From: Desulfobaccales bacterium
GTDB taxonomy: Bacteria > Desulfobacterota > Desulfobaccia > Desulfobaccales > 0-14-0-80-60-11
NCBI GenBank assembly: GCA_037481655.1
Contig: JBBFLF010000019.1
Coordinates: 1 to 46,228, forward strand
DNA: 46,228 nt
Direction of reading: 5' to 3'
This document shows, piece after piece, positions 25,962-36,658 of this stretch. Each line of letters opens with the position of its first letter. The stretch's first letter is position 1. A program made the position numbers and the translations under genes. The notes under the pieces are model-generated. The model was not told the DNA's origin, did not search any database, and was given only the letters and a program-made list of their open reading frames with translations.

Positions 25962-28900
25962 TTAAAAATAAAACGCCAGCTTGAAGAGCAGCCGCCGGGC
26001 CGGGAACAGGGCGTCCAGGGTAACGAACTCCTTCTGGAAATAGAAGTGCCGGTCGAAGAGGTTGGTGACCTCCAGCGCGGCCAGACCCCGCTTGCCCGGA
26101 AATTCATAGCCCAGCCGCACATCCACCAGCCCGAAGAGGTTATCCCCCCGGTGGGTCAGGTCCTGGCGCACCAAAAAGGCCCGGAGGAAGCCTTGGAAGC
26201 CGGAGCGGTGCAGGAAGGAGAGCTGGGCAAAGCCGGTGAACTCGGAAAAGTCGTGGCCGCTGGCAAAGGTGGGATCGAACTTCTTGCCGCTGACCCCCAG
26301 CGCCAGGCCCCAGGAGGGGCTGAGGATGCGGTTGACGGTGAAACTCGCGGCGTAGCGCTTCCAGCCCCACCATACCCGGTTCTCCTTCAGGTCGCCGTCC
26401 GCCAGGGAGACCTCGTATTGGGGCGTGGCGATGCGGCCGGCGTCCAGACGCAGCACCGAGAAGGTCTGGGCGTCCCACTGGGCCTCCCAGGCCAGGCCTG
26501 CTTGGCGCACCTCGGAGCCGTCATCCACATTGATGAGGGTCGGGAAGCCGGCGGTCTCCGATGGGGCCAGCAAAGGCGCCAGCAGGCCGTGGGTGTTGAG
26601 GGCCCGCTGCACCGCCAGGCGGAGGGTGTGCTGGGCGGTGAGCTGGTAATTCAGCCCGAACCGGGGGCTGATGCGGGAGGTGAACACCGGCTGGGCAAAG
26701 CCGGAGCGGGGGGTGCGGGCCTCATCATAAAAAAGTCCCGCTTCCAGCAAGAGCTGCGGGGTTAGGCGCCAGTAATCCAGGAGGTAGAGGCTGAAGGAGC
26801 GCTGGGGAGGCCGGAAATGGTCCAGAAGGGTGAGGGAGAGGACCGGGCTGTCATAAATGGAAAACAGCAGATTTTCCCGCCGATGGTATTTCAGGCGACC
26901 GGAGAAGTAATCCACCCCGGCGATGAAGGTGTGGCTCCCCAGCTTGAGGTGCTGCTGAAACTGGAGGTTGTGAAACTCCAGGTCGTTTTCCCGGTTGAGA
27001 GTGCTGGTGAGATCAACAGGCAGGCCGCCCACCGAAAAAATCTGGGGGAAGAAGGTCCGGTCCCTCAGATGCCAGTCGTTTTTGGCATAAGAGAAATAGC
27101 CCAAAAACGTGGCCTCCGGCGTGAAGCGGTGCACGTAGCCCGCCTCAGAGACCCGGGTACGGAAGACCTGCCGCAGGTCGGGGGCGTTCCTGAAGCTGTA
27201 ATCATGGAGATTGGTCACGTCCCCGGCCTCGCTCCGGGCCAGGGTGACCCCGCCCATCAGGGACTGGCGCACGGTGGGCTCCCATTTCACCAAGCCGGTG
27301 AACACGGCAAAATCCCGGTCGCCATTACGGGCCCGGAAGCCGTCATCCTCCTGGTAGCCGCCGGAGATATCGAAGGCCAGCCCCGGCACGCCGCCATACA
27401 CCTCCAGGGCGTGATCCTGGATGGCCCGGCCGTGGCCCCAGGTGCCCACCCCGCCTTGGAGCTGCACCCGGGCATAGGGCATCTCAAACATGGGGGTATA
27501 ATCGTTGTAAAGGGTAAAGGTGTTCTGGTTGGCCGGGGACAAAAGCCGGTAGAGGAGCAGCTCCGAGGCAGCGGAGGCCAGCCGCTGCCGGGTGCCCTGA
27601 TAGGCGCCGGCCAGAAAAAGGTGGGCCGAGCCGGTGAGGTAGTCCTGCTTCACCGCAGTGACCGCCTTGCTGTAGGCCCACTCACCCAAACCCAGCTGGT
27701 TGTAGGCCCGGGCCAGGTCGAAATTGCGCACCGCCAGGTCCCGGTCAAGCATCAGGCGAGAGCGGAACACGGCCAGGTGGTCGTTGAGCTCAATAGAGCG
27801 GTTGATCTCTTGGATGGCCTCGCCGGGCCGGTTCAGGTCGGTGAGGGCGATGCCTTTGTAGAAATGGGGGGTGGGGTCCCGGGGGTCCAAGGTGGTGGCG
27901 TAGTCATACACCTCCAGGGCCTTGGCGAAGGCCCGGGTCTGGTACAGGGCCTTCCCCAGCATGGACTGATAGAGGGAGACCCGGGGTTCCAGCAACGTGG
28001 CGGTGAGCATGGCCGTCAGGCCCTGATCCAGACGGCGGTCCCGGAAATGACAGATCCCCAGGCCCAGGTGGGGTTCCCCCAGGGCCGGGTTGGCCCGGAC
28101 TGCCTGCTCAAAAAGGGTCCGGGCCCCCCGAAAATCCCGGAATGCCAGGCGCACAAAGCCCGCCAGGGTGAGGACCTCCGCTTCCTGCGGAGCCAGGCGC
28201 CGGGCCGCCTCCATGACCTGGGAGGCCTTCTCCAGATAATCCCCGCCCAGCCAGAGTTTGGCCAGGTAGAGATGGGCCGGGACGAAGCGGGGATCGGCCT
28301 TCAGGGCCTGCTGCAAATGCTCCAGGGCTGCTTGCCTTTGGAAGTGGGCGATTTCCACCAGGGCCATCGTCAGGCGGGCCAGGGGCGAGGTCGGGGCTTG
28401 GCTGAGGGCCTGCTCGGCCTCCCGGCGGGCCGCGGCCTTGCGATTCTGCACCAGCCACATCTGGGCCAGCAAAGGCCGGGCCAGGGTAAGCTCCGGGGCC
28501 AGGCGCAGGGCTTCCTCAAGACAGGCCTGGGCCTCCGGCACCTTGGCCACCTGCAGGGCGAAAAAGCCCTCCATGGCCAGAAGCAGGGGATTTTTGGGGT
28601 CCTGGCGGCGGGTCGCCACCAGGAGCTCGTAGGCCCCCCGGGCATCCCCCAGGCGGTAGAGAGCCAGGGCCAAGCCAATCACCGCCCCGACGCCGGGCCG
28701 GGGCACTTTGGCCAAGACGTCTGCCGCCCCGGCGGGATTATTTTCCTGGAGATGCACCCAGCCCAGGACGGTGAGAGCCAGGGCGTGCCCGGGCTCCTGC
28801 CGGAGCAGGGCCTCGGCCGCGGCCCGGGCCTCGTCCAGACGCCCCTGATCATACAAGGCGGCAGCCTCTCCGGTGAGGCCGGCCCGGGTCAGGGGAAAAT

Positions 28901-29579
28901 CCCGATAGCTGAAGATGCCCGGATAATAAAGGGACCATTGTACTGCGTCGTCGGGGGTGAGGACTACCCGTTTGGTGGGCGCCTGGCCGGGCCGGGTAAG
29001 GCCCTCCTCGCCGGCCTGCAGGGTGAGGGAGCCGAAGGGATTGGCCAATTGCAGCCGGCCCTGGAGCAGGATGAGGGAGGTGGTGCCATCCGGGCTGACC
29101 CTCAGGCTGAACTCGGTGCCCCTTATGCCGGCGGTGACTGTGGGGGTCTCCAGCTCGAAGCGGAAGGTCTCCCGGGCGTTGCGGAGCCAGACCTCCCCTT
29201 GGGGCACCCGATACTGGCTGGCGGCGGCCTCCGCCTGGGTCGCGGGCACGATCTCGGCCCATCTAAGGCGCGGCGAGGGCAGGACGCTCCGCAATTCCAG
29301 GAGGGTGTGTTCGTGGAGCTTGAGTTGGCTTTCATCGGCCAGGAGAAGGGCGGCCCGGGAGGAGGCGCCGGTCTTGATGACGTCCCCAGCAAAGAGGGCG
29401 ATCCCCGCTTCCGGCTGTTCCCAGGCCGGGGAGGCGGCCCGCTTCACCAGGACCTCGCCCCGAAATTCGACGAGGCGGCCGGCCAGCGGCGGGCCGGCGG
29501 CGGCGACGGTTCCCAGACCTACCACCAGGCCGGCCCAGATAAGTCCGGCCACCCACAGCCACCGCCGCTTGGCCTCCAT
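25962..29579 (-). CDS. FecR-TPR-outer-membrane beta-barrel fusion protein
   Basis: 1205 residues in one frame. A signal peptide (about 1-28) leads to a FecR-type domain (about 35-205), with FRGEVLVKRA, GDVIKTGASSRAALLLADESQL and the hallmark TPTVTAGIRGTEFSL at 145-159. About ten or more TPR units follow (about 235-670), for example YLAKLWLGGDYLEKASQVME and FYKGIALTDLNRPGEAIQE. From about 700 to the end the pattern is amphipathic aromatic strands of a TonB-receptor-like barrel, with LEVTNLFDRHFYFQKEF near 1165 and the final aromatic LLFKLAFYF that the Bam machinery recognises. No plug domain or TonB box is seen, so import by the usual mechanism is doubtful. GAGG lies seven nt before ATG. It is tail-to-tail with the CHASE2 cyclase. 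Role: perhaps an outer-membrane scaffold or export pore for a polymer; not established. Confidence 0.88.
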   Translation of the reverse strand: MEAKRRWLWVAGLIWAGLVVGLGTVAAAGPPLAGRLVEFRGEVLVKRAASPAWEQPEAGIALFAGDVIKTGASSRAALLLADESQLKLHEHTLLELRSVLPSPRLRWAEIVPATQAEAAASQYRVPQGEVWLRNARETFRFELETPTVTAGIRGTEFSLRVSPDGTTSLILLQGRLQLANPFGSLTLQAGEEGLTRPGQAPTKRVVLTPDDAVQWSLYYPGIFSYRDFPLTRAGLTGEAAALYDQGRLDEARAAAEALLRQEPGHALALTVLGWVHLQENNPAGAADVLAKVPRPGVGAVIGLALALYRLGDARGAYELLVATRRQDPKNPLLLAMEGFFALQVAKVPEAQACLEEALRLAPELTLARPLLAQMWLVQNRKAAARREAEQALSQAPTSPLARLTMALVEIAHFQRQAALEHLQQALKADPRFVPAHLYLAKLWLGGDYLEKASQVMEAARRLAPQEAEVLTLAGFVRLAFRDFRGARTLFEQAVRANPALGEPHLGLGICHFRDRRLDQGLTAMLTATLLEPRVSLYQSMLGKALYQTRAFAKALEVYDYATTLDPRDPTPHFYKGIALTDLNRPGEAIQEINRSIELNDHLAVFRSRLMLDRDLAVRNFDLARAYNQLGLGEWAYSKAVTAVKQDYLTGSAHLFLAGAYQGTRQRLASAASELLLYRLLSPANQNTFTLYNDYTPMFEMPYARVQLQGGVGTWGHGRAIQDHALEVYGGVPGLAFDISGGYQEDDGFRARNGDRDFAVFTGLVKWEPTVRQSLMGGVTLARSEAGDVTNLHDYSFRNAPDLRQVFRTRVSEAGYVHRFTPEATFLGYFSYAKNDWHLRDRTFFPQIFSVGGLPVDLTSTLNRENDLEFHNLQFQQHLKLGSHTFIAGVDYFSGRLKYHRRENLLFSIYDSPVLSLTLLDHFRPPQRSFSLYLLDYWRLTPQLLLEAGLFYDEARTPRSGFAQPVFTSRISPRFGLNYQLTAQHTLRLAVQRALNTHGLLAPLLAPSETAGFPTLINVDDGSEVRQAGLAWEAQWDAQTFSVLRLDAGRIATPQYEVSLADGDLKENRVWWGWKRYAASFTVNRILSPSWGLALGVSGKKFDPTFASGHDFSEFTGFAQLSFLHRSGFQGFLRAFLVRQDLTHRGDNLFGLVDVRLGYEFPGKRGLAALEVTNLFDRHFYFQKEFVTLDALFPARRLLFKLAFYF

Positions 29580-29628
29580 GGGCTCACCTCGTGGCGGGGA
29601 GTTGACAGCTCACCGGCAAAGCGAGGCT

Positions 29629-29637
29629 ATTATAGCA
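29629..29637 (-). promoter_or_regulatory. extended -10 promoter candidate of the FecR-TPR-barrel gene
   Basis: Minus strand TGCTATAAT, a perfect TATAAT with the extended TGn. No good -35 box is visible, as expected for this promoter type. The start would be about 43 nt before the ATG. Confidence 0.5.
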
Positions 29638-29702
29638 ATGAGCAGAAAAAACCAGGAGCGATTGTTGGAAGGCTTTTTCAACTTCTTCCCTTTAAAACCA
29701 AC

Positions 29703-29833
29703 GGGAGAGGGGGCCAGAAGTCGCAACCCCTGCCCCCTCTCCCACACCCTCTCCCCCCCACCCCGTAAAGGGGGATGGGAGGGGAGTCTGAGGGGAGGGC
29801 GGGGAAGCCACTGCTCCCCCGGCCCTCCCCTCA
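29703..29833 (-). repeat. triple-hairpin intergenic repeat, copy C (reverse orientation)
   Basis: Reverse complement of the element at 3925-4056, all three hairpins present; the third one is the most altered. It sits between two leftward genes, after the 71-residue membrane protein and before the promoter of the FecR-TPR-barrel gene, so it may end the exporter transcript. Confidence 0.88.
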
Positions 29834-29856
29834 GCTACCTCTACGCCGCAGTTCAC

Positions 29857-30072
29857 TTAATGCGCGCCGGGGAAGAAGGTGTAGCTGATCCAGACCAGCA
29901 GCCCCAGGGCCAGGACCCCAAGCCCGACGCTCCAGGAGATCAGTTGTTTCTCCACCGGCAGCAGGGGTTCGTACTGCGCCTCCATCTGCTCCAGTTCGCT
30001 CACCAGCCGGGGTTCCTCGGCTGCCGCCGGCTCCGGGCTGGGCGTTGCCAGATTTTTTTCCATGACGGCCAT
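29857..30072 (-). CDS. small single-span membrane protein downstream of the YeiH-family exporter
   Basis: 71 residues. The first ~42 are polar and Glu/Pro-rich (PSPEPAAAEEPRLVSELEQME). One hydrophobic helix (about 47-67, SVGLGVLALGLLVWISYTFF) is followed by PGAH. There is no signal peptide, so the N terminus is probably cytoplasmic. It begins 20 bp after the exporter stop with AGGAG seven nt upstream of ATG, so it is almost surely in that sigma-54 operon. I recognise no family. Its position suggests an accessory subunit or stability factor for the transporter. It is short but has good start signals and coding character. Confidence 0.8.
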   Translation of the reverse strand: MAVMEKNLATPSPEPAAAEEPRLVSELEQMEAQYEPLLPVEKQLISWSVGLGVLALGLLVWISYTFFPGAH

Positions 30073-30091
30073 GATTTTTCTCCTTTCCGGT

Positions 30092-31537
30092 TTATCCGCC
30101 GATGATCGGGGGCTTGACCCCGTGGAAGAAGATCCAGGAGATGGCCAGGCCCACCCAGATGATGAAACCGAACAGGCACACCAGATAGACCACCGCCAGC
30201 CGGCCGATGCCTTCCTCCCAGAGCTTCTTAAAGTTGGAGACCACCCCGATGGTGAAGAAGGTCATGGCAAAGAAGATCTGCCGGAAGACATTGCTCTCCG
30301 CGGTGGCGACTTTGGCGGTCTTGATGAGGGAGGGAACCGAGGCGCAGATAATCAGGAAGATGATGAAGGTGAAGGCATACCCTAAAACGAACTTGGGGAA
30401 GCGCTCCCAGATCTCCCGAACCCGCACCTTGTCGCCGGGCTTGCATTCGATCTTGGCGCACCAGACGATGGCCAGGATGAAGGCCCAGATGCCGATGAAG
30501 ACGTCGATGAACACCTTCACCGTGGTGGTGGTCATGAGGATCCAGCCGTCTTTGTAGTTGATGCCCGCCTCGGCCAGGGCCTTGGCCCGGATGAGGCCGT
30601 CCACGATGGCCCCGCTGGCCACCGCGGCGCCGTCGGTCTTGACCGCCAGGCCCATCCAGGCGCCGGCCACCATGGGCTCGGTCCACAGGGCCACCTGGGC
30701 CAGGAAGGGCAAGAGCAGCAGCTCCACCACCGCGAAGATCACCACCAGGGAGGAGACCATGATGGGCACCACCGGCCGGGCCCGGATGGCGCCGCCGGTG
30801 GCGATGGCCGCGGACACCCCGCAGATGGAGATGCCGGAGGCCAGAGGGGCGGCCCATTCCTTGCTGAACTTGAAGTATTTGCGGGAGACAAAGTAGACGA
30901 TGGCCCAGTAGATGAGGTAGGCCTCCACGATGGCGCACAGGCCCCGGAAGAGCACCGCCGAGGCCAGCCCCAGGGCCTCCGCCGCCTTGACCCCCAGCCC
31001 GGCGCCCATGATGACGATGGCGGTCTTGATGTAGAGCTCCGGCCGGGTGGCCTCCTTCAGGGTGTCAGAAAACCCGGGGAAGAAATTCCCCACCACGAGC
31101 CCCACGATGAGGGCCAGGATATAGCCCGCCTCGCCGGTGAGGTTCAGGGACCAGCCGATGCCCAGGCTCTTGAGCTTGTCGGGGGTGGCGGCCACGTATG
31201 CATAGTGGCCCAGCACCCAGCAGACCATGCTGATGGCGAAGACCAGGGTGAAGGCCATCTGGAATTTGCCCAGATCCACCTTCAGAGCCCGGGCGCCGAT
31301 GCCCATGATGAACACCAAAAAGAGATAGGTGAGGAAGAGCGCCGTCAGGCCCGAAATGCCCTTCAGGTCCTTGCTCACTGCGCCCATGCTTTGGGTGATG
31401 TCGGTCCAGACATTCACCTTCCAGCCCCAGCCCAGAAGGTCGAGACCGACGAAGACTCCCAGGGACAGCACAAAGATGAACAGTCCCAGCCACAGGGAGA
31501 GCCAATCCTCGCTGATGCCTGCGTTTTTCTCCGCCAT
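30092..31537 (-). CDS. YeiH/UPF0324-family putative sulfate exporter (long form)
   Basis: 481 residues, about 11-13 transmembrane helices. The family (transporter class 2.A.98) is annotated as putative sulfate exporters, and a few members have been linked to sulfonate- or taurine-derived sulfur; the substrate is not proved here. Family marks include LYIKTAIVIMGAGLGVKAAEAL, GISICGVSAAIATGGAIRARP and TMTFFTIGVVSNFKKLW-like C-terminal helices. It is clearly longer than the roughly 340-residue E. coli YeiH, with extra N-terminal helices and a cytoplasmic stretch (CAKIECKPGDKVRVREIWERF). AAGGAG lies eight nt before ATG. A strong sigma-54 promoter is 140 bp upstream, and the divergent neighbours are a c-haem kinase and its sigma-54 activator, which almost certainly regulate it. 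Confidence 0.88.
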   Translation of the reverse strand: MAEKNAGISEDWLSLWLGLFIFVLSLGVFVGLDLLGWGWKVNVWTDITQSMGAVSKDLKGISGLTALFLTYLFLVFIMGIGARALKVDLGKFQMAFTLVFAISMVCWVLGHYAYVAATPDKLKSLGIGWSLNLTGEAGYILALIVGLVVGNFFPGFSDTLKEATRPELYIKTAIVIMGAGLGVKAAEALGLASAVLFRGLCAIVEAYLIYWAIVYFVSRKYFKFSKEWAAPLASGISICGVSAAIATGGAIRARPVVPIMVSSLVVIFAVVELLLLPFLAQVALWTEPMVAGAWMGLAVKTDGAAVASGAIVDGLIRAKALAEAGINYKDGWILMTTTTVKVFIDVFIGIWAFILAIVWCAKIECKPGDKVRVREIWERFPKFVLGYAFTFIIFLIICASVPSLIKTAKVATAESNVFRQIFFAMTFFTIGVVSNFKKLWEEGIGRLAVVYLVCLFGFIIWVGLAISWIFFHGVKPPIIGG

Positions 31538-31676
31538 GAGATGAACTCCTTGAAAAAATTAATGAAATAAAGCCTGACCTGCCATGTCCTGTCTTGCCGG
31601 CGCCCACCTCCTCAATAATGAAATTTTGAAGTCTCCCCCGGCCAGAGCGGCCTTTTCCAGCTTTGTCTAGGGCTTA

Positions 31677-31692
31677 AGCAAGGGGAGTGCCA
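31677..31692 (-). promoter_or_regulatory. sigma-54 promoter of the YeiH-family exporter
   Basis: Minus strand TGGCACTCCCCTTGCT: exact TGGCAC-N5-TTGCT with 10 nt between GG and GC. The start would be near 31666, about 130 nt before the exporter ATG. It points away from the NtrC-type system that lies on the other side. Confidence 0.85.
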
Positions 31693-31714
31693 GCCCGTGG
31701 GCAGGCAGGGGTCT

Positions 31715-31735
31715 TGGAAAATATATGTATTTCCA
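31715..31735. promoter_or_regulatory. inverted repeat in AT-rich DNA between promoter and enhancer
   Basis: TGGAAA and TTTCCA flank the nine bases ATATATGTA. It lies between the sigma-54 promoter and the upstream inverted repeats, where sigma-54 systems often have a DNA-bending site. It does not match the IHF consensus. Confidence 0.35.
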
Positions 31736-31757
31736 GCTAGATAAATAGTAAACCGTA

Positions 31758-31806
31758 CCGGGAGGGCTACCCGAAAGTGCCTCCTTCAGGAGGCAGTGGC
31801 TCCCGG
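31758..31806. promoter_or_regulatory. nested inverted repeats, probable enhancer for the NtrC-type regulator
   Basis: The inner palindrome at 31778-31795 is TGCCTCC-TTCA-GGAGGCA (7+4+7, perfect). The outer arms are CCGGGAG at 31758-31764 and CTCCCGG at 31800-31806. It is centred about 100 nt upstream of the exporter's -24 box, a usual enhancer distance, and just upstream of the kinase promoter, so one site could serve both directions. Confidence 0.55.
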
Positions 31807-31809
31807 AGG

Positions 31810-31838
31810 TGGCACCAGAAAAACGGGTGGCGTATAAT
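31810..31838 (+). promoter_or_regulatory. sigma-70-type promoter candidate of the c-haem kinase operon
   Basis: TGGCAC, 17 nt, TATAAT. The -10 is perfect and the -35 is weak. The start near 31845 leaves a leader of about 175 nt. Confidence 0.45.
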
Positions 31839-32021
31839 GCAGGCAGGTCAGCAGCAGGGGTAGGGGGTCAGGAGGCCCCCTCTTCTACACCCTCTTCCCT
31901 TCACAGTAGGATCAATGTGGGGAGGCGGGCGGCCCCGGTCTTCCGCTCCCTGCCTCAGAAATCACGCCCGCTACCCCCTGGTGGCGGCCGGGCGGCCCCG
32001 AGGTCGCCGTCAGGAGCTCCC

Positions 32022-34559
32022 ATGTCTGAGCTTCCCCTCCCGGACGCGGTGCCGCCGCGGTCATCCCCCTCCTTCGGCCTGCAGAAGAAATTCCTGGTGG
32101 GCGTCGGTTTCCTGTTCCTCAGCTTCTGCATCCTCCTGGCCTGGCTCATCTACCGCCACGAGAGGAACCTCCTGGAGGAGGCGGCTTACGAGAAGGCGGA
32201 AATGGTGCTGGCCGCGGCCGAGGCGAGCCGGCACTACATCCAGGAGGTGCTGCGGCCCAAGATGTTTGAGGTGGTGGGCAAAGACGGCTTTGTCCTGGAG
32301 GCCATGTCCACCTCCTTTGTCAGCCGGGCGGTCATGGACCGCTTCCGCCACACCCTGCCGGACTACCAATACCGCCGGGTGGCCACCAATGCCCGCAATC
32401 CGGCCTATGCCCCCCGGCCGGTGGAGCAGGGCCTGATCGAGTTTTTCGCCGCCCACCCCCAGGAGAAGAGCTGGCAGGGCCTGGTGGAGCTCCACGGCCA
32501 GGCCCATTTCCTTTATGCCCGGCCGGTCTTCTTCGACCGCTCCTGCCTGCATTGCCACGGCGACCCCAAAGATGCGCCTGCCGCCCTGGTGGAGCGCTAC
32601 GGCCGGGAGCGGGGCTTCGGCCACAGGGAGGGGGAGATTGCCGGCATCAGCGCGGTGACCATCCCGGTGGAGGTGGCCCTGGCCGCCATCCAGGGCCGGG
32701 CCTTTGGAGTCTTCGGCCTCAGCCTCTTTGTCCTCTCCCTTTTGTTTGTGGGCATCAATTTCTTCTTCAACCGGGTGGTGGTGCACAACCTGCGGGATCT
32801 TCTGAATATCTTCCGGGTGGGGCTGAGGGATGACAAAGAACTGGAGCTCCTCAGCGAAGCCCAGGCCAAGGACGAGCTGGGCGAGCTCACCGTCGCCGCC
32901 CAGGCGCTGGTGGGGCATCTGGGGGATACCCGGAGGCAGTTGGAGGAGTATGCCCACAACCTGGAGGGCATGGTCAAAAGCCGCACCGAGGCCCTGGAGA
33001 CGTCCCGGCGGGCCCTGCAGACCCAGGTGGCGGAACGCAACCGGGAGCTGAAAACCCTCACCACCATCGCCGAGCTGGTGACCCAGGCCGGCAGCATCCG
33101 GGAGATCTTCCCCCGCGTGCTCATCCACACCCTGGCCCTGATCCCGGCCCGGGGGGCGGCCCTGTATCTGCTGCAGGACCACCCGGCCCGCCTGGAGCTG
33201 ATGTGCCAGGAGAACGCCGCCGGCCTTTTGCCCCGCCTGCTCTTAGAGGGAGACGACCCCACACCCGCCGCCGGTGACGCGGCCCGGGAGCTGGCCGAGT
33301 CCTTGCGGGCCGCGGTCTCGGGCCGCATGAGCTTTTTTTCCTGCCCGCACCAAGGCGACAGCTGCCTCAACACGCCGTTGCTCTGCCGCGGCCGGGTTCT
33401 GGGGGTGATGACCTTCGTGGAGGTGGTGTTCACCGAGCTCACCCCGGAGCGCCGGGAGCTGCTGCAGGCCATCGGGCATCAGATCGGCGTCACCATCGAG
33501 AGCCTTCAGAGCCTCACCAGCCTGGCCCAGAGCAAGGAGCTCCTGCAGACGGTCTTTGACGGCATCACCGATATGCTGGTGCTCCTGGACCGCCAGCTCC
33601 GGGTCAAGATGGTGAACCGGGCCTATCTGGATTATTTCGGCCTGCGCCTGGAGGACATCCTGGAGCAGCCCTGCCGTCTGACCCAGCCCGGCAATTCTGC
33701 CGATCTTCTGGCCCACCGCCAGCCCGTGACCGCGGAGATGGACGGGCCCGAGGGGCGCCGGCTTCTAGTGCATACCTACCCTCTCCTGGATGAGCGGGGC
33801 GAGGTCACCGGTCTGGTGCGCTACGCCAAGGACGTCACCGCCCAGAAGCAGGTGGAGGAGCGCATCCGGCAGACGGAGAAACTGGCGGCCCTGGGACAGC
33901 TGGCCGCCGGGGTGGCCCACGAACTGAACAACCCCCTGGGGGTGATCTTGTGCTACGCCGACCTGCTCAGGCGGGAGCTCTCCCAGGCCAAGGAGGCGGC
34001 GGCGCTTCAGGACCTGGCCACCATCGAAAAGCACGCCCGCAGCTGCCAGCGCATCGTGGCGGATCTCCTCAACTTTGCCCGGGGCCAGGAGACCGCCAAA
34101 ACGCGCACCGCCTTGAACCCCACCATCACCGAGGTGGTGCAGATGGTGGAGCACCAGTTCCGCCAGCACTGCACCATCGAGCTGGACCTGGACCCCGCCA
34201 TCCCGGAGATGGAGCTGGATGCGGACAAGATGCGCCAGGTGTATCTCAATCTGCTGATGAACGCCCGGCAGGCCCTGAAAAATACCGGGGTGATCCGCAT
34301 CAGCACCCGCTATCTCCAAGAGGCCGGGCTGGTGCAGATCACTTTCTGGGACAACGGCCGGGGCATTCCGCCGGAGATCCGCAGCAAGATCTTTGATCCC
34401 TTTTTCAGCACCAAAAAGACCGGGGAAGGCACGGGGCTGGGACTGTCGGTGAGCTACGGCATCATCAAGGAACATGGCGGGGACATCCAGGTGGAGAGCG
34501 AGCCCGGCCGCTGGACCCGGTTTACCATCACCCTGCCCGTGTCCACCTCCCGGGGATAA
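32022..34559 (+). CDS. membrane sensor histidine kinase with a c-type haem (DUF3365) sensor, GAF and PAS domains
   Basis: 845 residues. TM1 is about 22-44 and TM2 about 228-249. The periplasmic domain between them is DUF3365/Tll0287-like and carries a covalent haem motif, CLHCH at 175-179, in [17 protein letters not shown]. Such domains sense redox state or small ligands. Then follow HAMP (about 250-305), a coiled coil, GAF (about 360-500), PAS (about 525-640), HisKA ([17 protein letters not shown]) and HATPase ([35 protein letters not shown]). ATG 32022 has AGGAG five nt upstream; the frame is open for 71 further codons upstream but these look non-coding. The sigma-54 regulator starts 5 bp after its stop, so they form one transcript. 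Confidence 0.95.
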   Translation: MSELPLPDAVPPRSSPSFGLQKKFLVGVGFLFLSFCILLAWLIYRHERNLLEEAAYEKAEMVLAAAEASRHYIQEVLRPKMFEVVGKDGFVLEAMSTSFVSRAVMDRFRHTLPDYQYRRVATNARNPAYAPRPVEQGLIEFFAAHPQEKSWQGLVELHGQAHFLYARPVFFDRSCLHCHGDPKDAPAALVERYGRERGFGHREGEIAGISAVTIPVEVALAAIQGRAFGVFGLSLFVLSLLFVGINFFFNRVVVHNLRDLLNIFRVGLRDDKELELLSEAQAKDELGELTVAAQALVGHLGDTRRQLEEYAHNLEGMVKSRTEALETSRRALQTQVAERNRELKTLTTIAELVTQAGSIREIFPRVLIHTLALIPARGAALYLLQDHPARLELMCQENAAGLLPRLLLEGDDPTPAAGDAARELAESLRAAVSGRMSFFSCPHQGDSCLNTPLLCRGRVLGVMTFVEVVFTELTPERRELLQAIGHQIGVTIESLQSLTSLAQSKELLQTVFDGITDMLVLLDRQLRVKMVNRAYLDYFGLRLEDILEQPCRLTQPGNSADLLAHRQPVTAEMDGPEGRRLLVHTYPLLDERGEVTGLVRYAKDVTAQKQVEERIRQTEKLAALGQLAAGVAHELNNPLGVILCYADLLRRELSQAKEAAALQDLATIEKHARSCQRIVADLLNFARGQETAKTRTALNPTITEVVQMVEHQFRQHCTIELDLDPAIPEMELDADKMRQVYLNLLMNARQALKNTGVIRISTRYLQEAGLVQITFWDNGRGIPPEIRSKIFDPFFSTKKTGEGTGLGLSVSYGIIKEHGGDIQVESEPGRWTRFTITLPVSTSRG

Positions 34560-34564
34560 CGCTG

Positions 34565-35983
<1,419 letters not shown>

Positions 35984-36180
35984 AATCAGAGGCGCGGTGG
36001 CGAAGACGGCGGTCCCCCTATTTCCTGGGCGGTTCATCCTATGGAAGGGATGACCTGGATCTCCTCCGGGAGCCAATTTTGTCGGTTCGCTTCAACTCCG
36101 GAGCTTTCAGGCCGCTCCCGCCATGGCGCCCCGACCCGCAGCAGTGAGGCTCCTCCGGGCGGGTCAGCAGCAGACCGGCG
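35984..36180. other. intergenic region between convergent genes
   Basis: 197 bp. An inverted repeat (GACCCGC...GCGGGTC, about 36134-36166) could slow transcription, but it lacks a T-tract. No gene is supported. Confidence 0.3.
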
Positions 36181-36606
36181 TCAACGGCTCTTTCGCCTCT
36201 GCGGCTGAACGGATTCCTGCTCCTCCCCTTCGTCTTCCGGCTCAACGCCGAGCACCCGGCCGTTGCCCGCGTCCACCTTCACCTCCAGGCCGTTACTCAA
36301 AAGCAGGCGGTACACCAGGCAGCCATCCTCGTTTTCCAGGGCCAGGGCCTTGACCCGGGCCCCGGGATAGGCGCTCAGGGCGGCGGCTATGGCCTTATCC
36401 GCGGAAATGCGGGCCAAAGGCGTGAGGTCCGCCGGCTCCGGGACCGGCACCTTGATGCTGCAGGCAGGGGGAAAAAGGGGTGGGGCAGCCGGCCCCGCAG
36501 AGAAAAGGGGGGGCATCCCTGCGAAGCCGGCTCCCACGGGGAGGAGAGCCGCGAGCCAGGCCAGCATCATCCTTCCCAAGCCCGGCCGGCCGAAATACTC
36601 TCTCAT
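36181..36606 (-). CDS. periplasmic PepSY-domain protein (paralogue B)
   Basis: 141 residues. A signal-like N terminus (MMLAWLAALLPVGAGFAG) precedes one PepSY domain: CSIKVPVPEPADLTPLARIS, then ADKAIAAALSAYPGARVKAL, ENEDGCLVYRLLLSNGLEVKVDAG. The acidic then basic tail is EDEGEEQESVQPQRRKSR. Two Cys (CSIKV and GCLVY) could form a disulfide. It closely resembles the protein encoded at 37336-37722, so one arose by duplication. PepSY domains often bind or inhibit partners or sense periplasmic conditions. The start is uncertain: ATG 36606, or the ATG-ATG pair about 11 codons later that follows GGGAAGG. It is 52 bp after the double-domain gene and probably co-transcribed. Confidence 0.8.
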   Translation of the reverse strand: MREYFGRPGLGRMMLAWLAALLPVGAGFAGMPPLFSAGPAAPPLFPPACSIKVPVPEPADLTPLARISADKAIAAALSAYPGARVKALALENEDGCLVYRLLLSNGLEVKVDAGNGRVLGVEPEDEGEEQESVQPQRRKSR

Positions 36607-36658
36607 GGGGTGAGTCCCGAAAGGGTCGCCGCACTCAGTAGTTGGTGCGGCTGCCGCG

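Larger units (their letters stand above)
31538..32021. other. divergent control region between the exporter and the c-haem sensor kinase
   Basis: 484 bp without a gene. It holds, from left to right, the exporter leader (about 130 nt), a sigma-54 promoter, an inverted repeat in an AT-rich stretch, nested GC-rich inverted repeats, and a sigma-70-like promoter for the kinase. The elements are listed separately. Confidence 0.7.

Noticed and set aside
26817-29768. 983-residue rightward reading frame
   Set aside because: It is antisense to the FecR-TPR-barrel gene; composition is Gly/Gln/Pro/His-rich, as expected for a GC-rich shadow, with no recognisable domain.
31715-31735. IHF site between the exporter promoter and its enhancer
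   Set aside because: The AT-rich stretch does not match the WATCAA-N4-TTR core; kept only as an inverted repeat.
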